DNA of 64,000 nucleotides, from assembly GCA_022376925.1 (NCBI GenBank), contig JAIOJX010000028.1:68971001-69035000 (forward strand), given 5' to 3'. The position numbers were made by a program, and so were the translations under genes. Source of the stretch: Tragulus kanchil (taxonomy: Eukaryota; Chordata; Mammalia; Artiodactyla; Tragulidae). The notes beneath the pieces were generated by a model, which was not told the origin of the DNA, did not search any database, and saw nothing but the letters and a program-made list of their open reading frames with translations. Within the stretch, counting starts at the first letter, position 1. The number at the start of each line of letters is the position of its first letter. Positions 23,317 through 33,280 of this stretch are shown piece by piece.

Positions 23317-23603
23317 TATTAGGACAGGACCTAATCCAATGACAGGTGTCATTATAAAAATTGTAAATTTGAACAGAGATACACAAGGAAAAAGCCATAT
23401 AAAGATGGAGGTGGAGACTGGAGTGATAAATTTATAACCCAAAGTAAAGCCAGAGAATGTCGGCCATCAGCTGAATCTGAGAGGCACGCAAAAGCATCTT
23501 CAGAAGCAACCTTTTAACCTGCAGAATCTTAAGAATAAATTTCTGTTGTTTTGAGTAACCAAGCTTGTAGTACTTGGCTATAGCAGGTGTGGGAATTAAT
23601 GCA
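23317..23603 (+). mobile_element. MLT1-like (MaLR) LTR remnant
   Basis: The areas GGACCTAATCCAATGACAGG, AAGATGGAGGTGGAGACTGG and AATAAATTTCTGTTGTTTTG followed by a GTAGTACTTGGCTATAGCAG-like end match, in order, the second half of mammalian MLT1 LTRs as I recall them. About the first half is missing; the sequence on its left is the young L1. Non-coding and old. Copies at 24416-24702 and, partly, 25672-25811 come from duplications 8 and 9. Confidence 0.6.
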
Positions 23604-23858
23604 CATCAACTGTTTTCCCAGGAAGCTATAGTAATTTTATCACACTAGAAATATATGACAATGCCAATTATTCTTCATCTTTGATAACACTTAATATTGC
23701 CTTTATTTTGTCATTAGGTAGGCAGAGCTAAATCATAGTGATTTTAATTTAAATTTACCAATTAATCATCTATTCATATGGTCATCTGCCATCTGCAGAG
23801 TTTTTGAAATGTGACTTTTTTGTACATTACTATAGAAAAAACTTTTTTTAATTTAGAT

Positions 23859-24415
23859 TTAAACATAGAAAATCCCAAAGACACTATTACAAAGCTACTA
23901 GAGCTGATTAGTGAATCATTGATTAATGAATTCAGCAAAGTCACAGGATACAAAGTCAACACACGGAAATCACTGGCATTCCTATACACAAACAATGAAA
24001 AATCAGAAAATGAAATCAAAGAGGCAGTCCCCTTCACCACTGCAACCAAAAGAATCAAATACCTAGGAATAAACCTACCCAAAGAAACAAAAGAATTGTA
24101 CACAGAAAATTACAAGACACTCATGAGAGACATTAAACAAGACTTAAACAGATGGAGAGATATTCCATGTTCCTGGGTCGGAAGAATCAATATTATGAAA
24201 ATGACCATACTACCAAATATCATCTACAGATTCAATGCAATACCTATTCAACTACCATTGACATTTTTCACAGAACTAGACCAAAGAATCACACAGTTCA
24301 TATGGAAACACAAAAGACCTCGAATAGCCAAAGCAATCCTGAGAAAGAAAATCGGAGCTGGAGGAATCAGCCTCCCTAGCTTCAGACTCTACTACAAAGC
24401 AACAGTCATCAAGAC
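23859..24415 (+). pseudogene. L1 ORF2 C-side fragment, duplicated copy
   Basis: Repeats 22760-23316 at an offset of 1,099 bp, starting just after the FADD motif ([19 protein letters not shown]). It differs at one base (T at 23170, C at 24269, Tyr to His in an alternative frame). Its upstream neighbour is non-L1 DNA, so it is only half an RT domain. Confidence 0.75.
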
Positions 24416-24702
24416 TATTAGGACAGGACCTAATCCAATGACAGGTGTCATTATAAAAATTGTAAATTTGAACAGAGATACACAAGGAAAAAGCCATATA
24501 AAGATGGAGGTGGAGACTGGAGTGATAAATTTATAACCCAAAGTAAAGCCAGAGAATGTCGGCCATCAGCTGAATCTGAGAGGCACGCAAAAGCATCTTC
24601 AGAAGCAACCTTTTAACCTGCAGAATCTTAAGAATAAATTTCTGTTGTTTTGAGTAACCAAGCTTGTAGTACTTGGCTATAGCAGGTGTGGGAATTAATG
24701 CA
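24416..24702 (+). mobile_element. Second copy of the MLT1-like LTR remnant
   Basis: Same as 23317-23603, shifted by 1,099 bp together with its L1 neighbour; part of tandem duplication 8. Confidence 0.6.
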
Positions 24703-26766
24703 CATCAACTGTTTTCCCAGGAAGCTATAGTAATTTTATCACACTAGAAATATATGACAATGCCAATTATTCTTCATCTTTGATAACACTTAATATTGCC
24801 TTTATTTTGTCATTAGGTAGGCAGAGCTAAATCATAGTGATTTTAATTTAAATTTACCAATTAATCATCTATTCATATGGTCATCTGCCATCTGCAGAGT
24901 TTTTGAAATGTGACTTTTTTGTACATTACTATAGAAAAAACTTTTTTTTTTAATTTAGATTTTCTTTTTTGGGCACATAAGAAAGAGTGAATGAATCAGC
25001 AGTTGTGGTAGACTTTAGGCAAATTTAGGATTAGGAAAAAATGTACTTAAAATAATGTATAACAAATGCAAGCATGTGTCTAGGAAAGACAAGGACAGAT
25101 GGAACCAATTCTCCATTGTACTGTTCACCAGAATGATTGATTATCTATATACTGGTGTTTGGCACCTTATGTCTGATCTGGGACAGCTGCTTTCCAATCA
25201 CACGATCTAGGATGTTGATATCATGTCAAAAGATATTTTGGAAGTATAATTAAATTTGAGGTATTTACAAAAATCTGTTTCATGGTGGAATCTTTTGAAC
25301 AGGAATAAGCCTTGAGCTGAAGTAACAGAATGGAGACTTTACAGGGAATGGCAGCAGCAAGATATGAAAATCAAATGCCAGATTAACTGAGTTTTACAAG
25401 ATAAACTGAATGGATCTCTGGATTTCCCAGAATTCAGGCAAACATCTAGTTATAAAAACTAGGAAAATATAAGAAGAGCTAAGGGGGAAGTCATATTATT
25501 TATTGGGTATACAGGTACCCCCACTACATGAGATTAGAGGACCATGTTTCTTCTCTTGAAGAAATTATTATTAAAATCTTGTGCATTTTAATATGCTTAC
25601 TGTGAAGAAGCTTAGCTTTTTAAGGACCAATAAAAACACTAATGTATAGGGGTTTTAATGAGCAGGCAAAAGCCATCAGCTGAATCTGAGAGGCACGCAA
25701 AGCATCTTCAGAAGCAACCTTTTAACCTGCAGAATCTTAAGAATAAATTTCTGTTGTTTTGAGTAACCAAGCTTGTAGTACTTGGCTATAGCAGGTGTGG
25801 GAATTAATGCACATCAACTGTTTTCCCAGGAAGCTATAGTAATTTTATCACACTAGAAATATATGACAATGCCAATTATTCTTCATCTTTGATAACACTT
25901 AATATTGCCTTTATTTTGTCATTAGGTAGGCAGAGCTAAATCATAGTGATTTTAATTTAAATTTACCAATTAATCATCTATTCATATGGTCATCTGCCAT
26001 CTGCAGAGTTTTTGAAATGTGACTTTTTTGTACATTACTATAGAAAAAACTTTTTTTTTTAATTTAGATTTTCTTTTTTGGGCACATAAGAAAGAGTGAA
26101 TGAATCAGCAGTTGTGGTAGACTTTAGGCAAATTTAGGATTAGGAAAAAATGTACTTAAAATAATGTATAACAAATGCAAGCATGTGTCTAGGAAAGACA
26201 AGGACAGATGGAACCAATTCTCCATTGTACTGTTCACCAGAATGATTGATTATCTATATACTGGTGTTTGGCACCTTATGTCTGATCTGGGACAGCTGCT
26301 TTCCAATCACACGATCTAGGATGTTGATATCATGTCAAAAGATATTTTGGAAGTATAATTAAATTTGAGGTATTTACAAAAATCTGTTTCATGGTGGAAT
26401 CTTTTGAACAGGAATAAGCCTTGAGCTGAAGTAACAGAATGGAGACTTTACAGGGAATGGCAGCAGCAAGATATGAAAATCAAATGCCAGATTAACTGAG
26501 TTTTACAAGATAAACTGAATGGATCTCTGGATTTCCCAGAATTCAGGCAAACATCTAGTTATAAAAACTAGGAAAATATAAGAAGAGCTAAGGGGGAAGT
26601 CATATTATTTATTGGGTATACAGGTACCCCCACTACATGAGATTAGAGGACCATGTTTCTTCTCTTGAAGAAATTATTATTAAAATCTTGTGCATTTTAA
26701 TATGCTTACTGTGAAGAAGCTTAGCTTTTTAAGGACCAATAAAAACACTAATGTATAGGGGTTTTT
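24562..26766. repeat. Tandem duplication 9, offset 1,109-1,110 bp
   Basis: Copy A 24562 to about 25656, copy B 25672-26766. The left end decays (GGTTTTAATGAGCAGG against GGTTTTTGAAATGACAGG). The right copy starts with a one-base A-run loss. Confidence 0.95.
25672..25811 (+). mobile_element. Third, partial copy of the MLT1-like LTR
   Basis: Starts inside the LTR at GCCATCAGCTGAATCTG and runs to its end; copy B of tandem duplication 9. One A is missing from the CGCAAAAGC run compared with 24562-24702. Confidence 0.6.
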
Positions 26767-28614
26767 GAAATGACAGGTAATTTGCTTCTTTGGGGAGCCT
26801 TTTATTTAAAATGCAGTTTTTCTATATGGACTATTCCACAAACTTAATTGATAAGGGGTAGTGTCATTCTCTCTCATCCACACATGAGTACAGAATTTCA
26901 CTGTGATACTTTGAATTTATCTCCAGGTAGGTTTATCAGATACTTTTCCATGCTATTCTTCCTTTCATTTACAGTCTGTTGTCCCATATCTTTTCTCTGA
27001 ATGTCTTAATTGCATTTAGAAGAAAGATAATGCTGCAACAAATAACGATTGAGTGGGAAGTTACTTTTTTAAACTATGATGCTTAACTTAAACAAGAGTG
27101 CCAGTGAGGAGGAGGTAAACCAAGACACACATGGGCCGGCATCGGCTACATTTTAAGTCCATCCTCAAATTTAACTTTTGATCCACTCTGACTATTCAGA
27201 TGTCTGTAGCAAACTGAATAAACAAAATTGTTATAAATTCTAGGAAGCAAAATAAAATATGATAAATAACTTTTAAACATAATGCATTTTATATGCAATT
27301 TCTCATTTGAACTATAGATTTTTGCTTTAAATATAAACCGTACATGACATATAGGTTATGTCAAATGTGCATATTAAGATAATTTTTGCCCTAAGTTCAT
27401 CATTAAATGTTTATTCATGTAAAGTTTATTTTGGCTTAAAAATAAAAGTTTTCTCTTCAGTCTGGCATACCAGTGTACTACAACTGTGAGGTAATAAGGA
27501 ACCTGAATAAACGTTAAGATCTGTAAATTATTTTAACAGAATGGAGACTTTACAGGAATGGCAGCAGCAAGATATGAAAATCAAATGCCAGATTAACTGA
27601 GTTTTACAAGATAAACTGAATGGATCTCTGGATTTCCCAGAATTCAGGCAAACATCTAGTTATAAAAACTAGGAAAATATAAGAAGAGCTAAGGGAAGTC
27701 ATATTATTTATTGGGTATACAGGTACCCCCACTACATGAGATTAGAGGACCATGTTTCTTCTCTTGAAGAAATTATTATTAAAATCTTGTGCATTTTAAT
27801 ATGCTTACTGTGAAGAAGCTTAGCTTTTTAAGGACCAATAAAAACACTAATGTATAGGGGTTTTTGAAATGACAGGTAATTTGCTTCTTTGGGGAGCCTT
27901 TTATTTAAAATGCAGTTTTTCTATATGGACTATTCCACAAACTTAATTGATAAGGGGTAGTGTCATTCTCTCTCATCCACACATGAGTACAGAATTTCAC
28001 TGTGATACTTTGAATTTATCTCCAGGTAGGTTTATCAGATACTTTTCCATGCTATTCTTCCTTTCATTTACAGTCTGTTGTCCCATATCTTTTCTCTGAA
28101 TGTCTTAATTGCATTTAGAAGAAAGATAATGCTGCAACAAATAACGATTGAGTGGGAAGTTACTTTTTTAAACTATGATGCTTAACTTAAACAAGAGTGC
28201 CAGTGAGGAGGAGGTAAACCAAGACACACATGGGCCGGCATCGGCTACATTTTAAGTCCATCCTCAAATTTAACTTTTGATCCACTCTGACTATTCAGAT
28301 GTCTGTAGCAAACTGAATAAACAAAATTGTTATAAATTCTAGGAAGCAAAATAAAATATGATAAATAACTTTTAAACATAATGCATTTTATATGCAATTT
28401 CTCATTTGAACTATAGATTTTTGCTTTAAATATAAACCGTACATGACATATAGGTTATGTCAAATGTGCATATTAAGATAATTTTTGCCCTAAGTTCATC
28501 ATTAAATGTTTATTCATGTAAAGTTTATTTTGGCTTAAAAATAAAAGTTTTCTCTTCAGTCTGGCATACCAGTGTACTACAACTGTGAGGTAATAAGGAA
28601 CCTGAATAAACGTC
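26432..28614. repeat. Tandem duplication 10, offset 1,099-1,102 bp
   Basis: Copy A 26432 to about 27513, copy B 27534-28614. The right copy loses one G near its start (ACAGGGAAT to ACAGGAAT) and two more G later (AAGGGGGAAG to AAGGGAAG). The left copy decays at its end (ACGTTAAGATCTG against ACGTCTTAATGATTCTG). Confidence 0.95.
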
Positions 28615-29641
28615 TTAATGATTCTGTAAATTATTTTGAGGTTCATGAAAGCATGAAATTTAGTTCTGACCTACTCTTTTTCTTCACATTACAAAAATAA
28701 AAACACAAGAAGAATGTGTGGCTTCCTCTTATAAATTTGAAATATACTTAAGATTTGCAAAGACTGCTGATTATTTTTGGGTTCAGAAAGTGATTATCTT
28801 AAAATCTATTTAAATGTATTTAATATTCCAAGAACAGAGCTTAAATCACACAGAACATCTAAGCCAATTAGTACCTTGGATGTAATAACAAATACATGCA
28901 CACTGGGTCAGTCACTTCTTTTAAATCTGTTCTGTCTAATGGACATTTCTTCCTATTTCACATTAGGTATTTATAGATTATTTTTGAATATGATGTCAAC
29001 AATTTTGTGTTCCAGTTTCTTCCACAATGTTGTAAAGTTTTTCTAACTAAAACGGTTGCTGATAAAGAAATGAATAAATACTATGAAACAGTTTAAGAGA
29101 ATCTCCTTTATGGTCAAGATATATCAATACTGGTATTTTCATCATTCCACTCAACACTGTCTGAGATTTAGCAAGTTAGTATCTCTTATCATTGATGAAG
29201 TATTTGGATGACACTGCCTCCTTTTCAGAGTTGAAATGAGAGCTAAATGAGTTTCTATTATTTCCAGAGCCTTTATTGCTCGACCACCATCCCTTAGAAA
29301 CCCAGTGCTTCAAATTGATCATAATGCTTGACTAATGGGTGATTAATGAAAATGATTAACTCATGTTTGTTTTTGCAATAAACTCCTGCATTGGTATATT
29401 TTAGGGTACCTAAACATTATAACTGCTGTCCAATTCTGTTGGCTTGTTCAGTTTAGGGTAACTTAATCTTCAAATCTGAGTGAAATATACACTTGAGATG
29501 TTGCAGTCACGTGTATTTTTCACTTCCCCACAACAGGTTATTTGTGAGAACTGCAGTTACACAAATTGCTATGGGGAAAAATTTTGTGCTGTGAATTTAA
29601 TCAGGTAAAGTTGTAAACATATCAAAGTGAGCAAACTGCTG

Positions 29642-31668
29642 TCATTTTCATGTGATTTGTTTACTATAATTTTCATGTACAGGTAAGCATAATTGGAGAT
29701 AGATCTATACTCCTTATGAACAGTTATCTCTTTCAAAATAAAATAGATATGTTTTAACTTGATAGTGCATACAGTTTTCTATAACTTATGCATGTTGGGC
29801 TTATCTATTAAAAACTGCTAAAACCTTTCAAACATAAATGAGACTTTCTTGGGTATAGGACTATAGTACATAATGGCACTAGGGAGAGATTGTGTTCAGG
29901 TCACTGTAGCTAATTTCATCGGTACAGTCTATATGCTTGTCTGATTCACCTTTGTATAATTTTGCCTAATAGACTTCAGTAGATCACAGATACTCAGGAA
30001 ATATTTAAAAAGAAAATAAAAAATCAATGCTAGATGAATAAATAACAAATGAAAAGGTCCATCTATTTCAGATTCCAGCAAACTAATGCTGAAAATCCTC
30101 CAAGGTAGGCGTCAACAGTATATGAACCGAGAACTTCCAGATGTACATGATGGATTAGAAAAGGCAGAGGGACCAACTCCTCTGAATAATGCCAACTTCT
30201 GCTGAATCATACGAAAAGCAAGAGAATTCCAGGAAAAAATCTACTGCTTCATTGACTACGCTAAAACCTTTGATGGTGTGGATCACAGCAAACTCGGAAA
30301 ATTCTTAAAGAAATAGGAATATCAGACCCTCTTGCCTGTCTCCTGAGATACCTGGATGCAGGTCAACAGGCCACAGTTAGAACCAGACATGGAACGACTT
30401 ACTGGATGCAAATAGGGAAAGAAGTACAAGTTTGTACAATGCCACTTTGCTCATTTAACTTATATGCAGGGTATATCATATGAAATGCTGGTCTAGATGA
30501 AGCTCAAGCTGGAATCAAGATTACCAGGGAAGATATCAATAACCTCAGATATGCAGATGACACCACCCTTATGGTAGAAAGCAATGAGGAACTAAAGAGC
30601 CTTTTGATGAAGGTGAAAGAGAAAGAGTTTTACTCAACATTCAAGAAACAAAAGATCATTTTCATGTGATTTGTTTACTATAATTTTCATGTACAGGTAA
30701 GCATAATTGGAGATAGATCTATACTCCTTATGAACAGTTATCTCTTTCAAAATAAAATAGATATGTTTTAACTTGATAGTGCATACAGTTTTCTATAACT
30801 TATGCATGTTGGGCTTATCTATTAAAAACTGCTAAAACCTTTCAAACATAAATGAGACTTTCTTGGGTATAGGACTATAGTACATAATGGCACTAGGGAG
30901 AGATTGTGTTCAGGTCACTGTAGCTAATTTCATCGGTACAGTCTATATGCTTGTCTGATTCACCTTTGTATAATTTTGCCTAATAGACTTCAGTAGATCA
31001 CAGATACTCAGGAAATATTTAAAAAGAAAATAAAAAATCAATGCTAGATGAATAAATAACAAATGAAAAGGTCCATCTATTTCAGATTCCAGCAAACTAA
31101 TGCTGAAAATCCTCCAAGGTAGGCGTCAACAGTATATGAACCGAGAACTTCCAGATGTACATGATGGATTAGAAAAGGCAGAGGGACCAACTCCTCTGAA
31201 TAATGCCAACTTCTGCTGAATCATACGAAAAGCAAGAGAATTCCAGGAAAAAATCTACTGCTTCATTGACTACGCTAAAACCTTTGATGGTGTGGATCAC
31301 AGCAAACTGCGGAAAATTCTTAAAGAAATAGGAATATCAGACCCTCTTGCCTGTCTCCTGAGATACCTGGATGCAGGTCAACAGGCCACAGTTAGAACCA
31401 GACATGGAACGACTTACTGGATGCAAATAGGGAAAGAAGTACAAGTTTGTACAATGCCACTTTGCTCATTTAACTTATATGCAGGGTATATCATATGAAA
31501 TGCTGGTCTAGATGAAGCTCAAGCTGGAATCAAGATTACCAGGGAAGATATCAATAACCTCAGATATGCAGATGACACCACCCTTATGGTAGAAAGCAAT
31601 GAGGAACTAAAGAGCCTTTTGATGAAGGTGAAAGAGAAAGAGTTTTACTCAACATTCAAGAAACAAAA
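29642..31668. repeat. Tandem duplication 11, offset 1,014 bp
   Basis: Copy A 29642-30655, copy B 30656-31668. It spans unassigned DNA and the 5' end of the BovB. In A one G is missing (CAAACTCGGAAA against CAAACTGCGGAAA in B). The join shares TCATTTTCATG context. Confidence 0.95.
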
Positions 31669-32290
31669 AACATGGCATCTAGTACCATCACTTCATGGCA
31701 AATAAATGGGCAAACAATGCAAACAGTGACAAACTTAATTTTCTTGGACTCCAGAATCACTGTGGATGGTGACTGCAGCCATGAAATTAAAAAACAGTTG
31801 CTCCTTGGAAGAAAAGCTATGACAAATCTAGACAAACCTAGAGATCACTTTGCAACAAAAGTTGTAAAAGCTATGGTTTTTCCAGTAGTCATATATGGAT
31901 GTGAGAGTTGGACCATAAAGAAGGCTGAGTGCTGAAGAAGTGATGCTTTTGAATTATGGTGTTGGAGAAGACTACTGAGAGTCTCTTGGACTGCAAGGAG
32001 ATCAAACCAATTAATCTTAAAGTATATCAACCCTGACTATTCATTGGAAGGACTGATGCTGAAGCTGAAGCTTCAATACTTTGGCCACCCGATATGAAGA
32101 GCCAACTCATTGGAAAAACAGAAGGCAGAAAAAGGGGACCACAGAGGACAAGATATTTGAATGGTACCACAAATTCAATAGACATAAGTTTGAGCAAGTT
32201 CCTTGAGATGGTGAAAGGCAGGGAAGCCTAGTGTGCTGCAGTCCATGAAGTGGTAAAGAGTTGGACACAACTGAGCAACTAATCTGAACT
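30068..32290 (+). mobile_element. BovB (RTE-type) LINE, 5'-truncated
   Basis: The sequence follows BovB from the middle of RT to the 3' end: the CCTCCAAGGTAGGCGTCAAC, GACTACGCTAAAACC and ATGCAGATGACACC areas, then the C-terminal part (GTCATATATGGATGTGAGAG, TGGTGTTGGAGAAGACTACT) and the 3' end GTTGGACACAACTGAGCAAC. The 5' UTR and endonuclease are absent, the usual result of incomplete target-primed reverse transcription. About 1 kb of it is repeated by tandem duplication 11 (junction 30656), so the underlying element is about 1.2 kb. Confidence 0.85.
31292..32285 (+). pseudogene. BovB reverse transcriptase and C-terminal remnant
   Basis: BovB encodes an apurinic-type endonuclease plus RT. Here the frame pieces show SKLRKILKEIGISDPLACLL, then a stop after NLYAGYII at 31498, then the YADD active-site motif (31565-31576, NLRYADDTTLM). 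After a deletion near 31665 comes SWQINGQTMQTVTNLIFLDS to YGCESWTIKKAEC (31672-31935). The RT Asp pair is still encoded but the frame is broken by stops, so it is inactive. The left copy (30286-30655) has an extra frameshift by one lost G. Confidence 0.8.
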
Positions 32291-32562
32291 GTACTTTAGT
32301 ATTTTCTATCAATGAAAAATATCCTAAATTAGACAGGGAAAGTATTTATTGAGTACTTGTTGCATAATACCTGTATCGAGTGTTAAAGAAATAGAAGTAA
32401 AGAAAACATACTATCTGCCTTTAAATTCCTTATCACCTTAACAGGGACACATGGTTACTACATAATAATACAAAACAAAATGTAAATGCAGTAGTAGAAA
32501 TGCTGGAGAAATTGTCATCAGGTTCATTCTAAAATAAATGTTTTAAAATTGAGATACAATAT

Positions 32563-32778
32563 GTGTGTGCTAAGCCACTTCAGTCATGTCTGACTCTCTG
32601 TGACCCTGTGGACTAGTCAGTCTCCTATAGCCATGGGATTCTCTAGGCAAGGATACTGAAGTCTGTTGCTGTGCCTTCCTCCAGGGGATCTTCCTAATCC
32701 AGGGATTGAACTTGTGTCTCTTACATGTCTTGCATTGGCAGGGGAGTTCTTTACCACTAGCACCATCTGGGAAGCCCC
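32563..32778 (-). mobile_element. Bov-tA-type SINE, inverted
   Basis: On the minus strand it reads GGGGCTTCCCAGATGGTGCT at the head, then the CCTGGATTAGGAAGATCCCC and CATGGCTATAGGAGACTG areas, and ends near the complement of CTAAGCCACTTCAGTCATG. Possible target duplication AGATACAATAT (32552-32562) and AGATATACATAT (32780-32791). Confidence 0.88.
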
Positions 32779-32900
32779 AAGATATACATATATTAAAACG
32801 TGAAAATAGTACATAATTTTATTGATATATCAAGTTCAATGATGATTAAATCTGCCATCTCTACTATATTATTAAGCACACCCAGTGAGATATTTTTCAG

Positions 32901-33272
32901 GTTTTTTTTTTTTGTTGGTGGGGGGGTTACAGGGGGTGGGGAGCAGAAGGGGTGGAGGGGTGAGGGGTCAGGGGTCAGGTGGGTTGGGGAGGGAGGAGGG
33001 GGCGGGCTGGCCACTTCTATTGATTGGTCTTTCATTTATCTATTTTCAACCATCTTTTGTTCTTTGGCCCGTGTGGGTCTCCCATCACAGTGGCCTCTGT
33101 TGTCACAGAGCACCAGCTCTGGGCACATGTGCTCCAGACCTACGGCTCAGTAATTGGACACATCAATTCAGCTGCTCCATGGCATGTGGGATCTTCCCAG
33201 GCCAGGGACTGAACCAGCGCCCCTTGCACTGCAAGGTGGTGTCCTTACCTACTGGGCCACCAGGGAAGCCCC
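32901..33272 (-). mobile_element. CHR-type SINE, inverted, with G-rich plus strand
   Basis: On the minus strand it starts GGGGCTTCCCTGGTGGCCCA, shows GGTTCAGTCCC as B box, the GATCCCACATGCCATGGAGC and ACAACAGAGGCCACTGTG areas, then ACCAATAGAAGTGGCC, a long C-rich block and an A tail. Flanked by an exact 8-bp duplication, TTTTTCAG (32893-32900 and 33273-33280). The C-rich block (plus strand G-rich, 32917-33006) is longer than in the copy at 1520-1843. Confidence 0.85.
32917..33006. repeat. G-rich tract, G-quadruplex-prone
   Basis: About 90 bp of G-runs of 3 to 7 on the plus strand with short spacers (for example GGTGGGGGGG, GGGGGTGGGG, GGAGGGAGGAGGGGGCGGG). More than four G3+ runs lie within 40 bp, so a G-quadruplex is plausible. 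It is the C-rich tail of the inverted CHR SINE. Confidence 0.75.
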
Positions 33273-33280
33273 TTTTTCAG

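Larger units (their letters stand above)
22760..24958. repeat. Tandem duplication 8, offset 1,099 bp
   Basis: Copy A 22760-23858, copy B 23859-24958. It spans the L1/MLT1 border and unassigned flank. A T-run just before the junction has 7 T in A and 10 in B. One SNP at 23170/24269. Confidence 0.95.
23604..30067. other. Unassigned AT-rich sequence, apart from the repeated L1/LTR blocks
   Basis: Beyond the duplicated L1 and MLT1 pieces (23859-24702, 25672-25811) I recognise nothing. The longest frame (about 89 codons, 28777-29046, plus strand) is rich in Phe and Leu codons, lacks any domain and looks accidental. No CpG island or splice pattern is evident. Tandem duplications 8, 9, 10 and the start of 11 lie here. 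Confidence 0.5.

Noticed and set aside
18728..28614. A rolling or replicative mobile element copying about 1.1-kb blocks
   Set aside because: There is no common terminal motif, no target duplication and no shared block sequence; decaying copy ends fit piece-end errors better.
28777..29046. 89-codon plus-strand frame as a gene
   Set aside because: No motif, AT-rich codons, no regulatory or splice context; the length is within chance for this much DNA.
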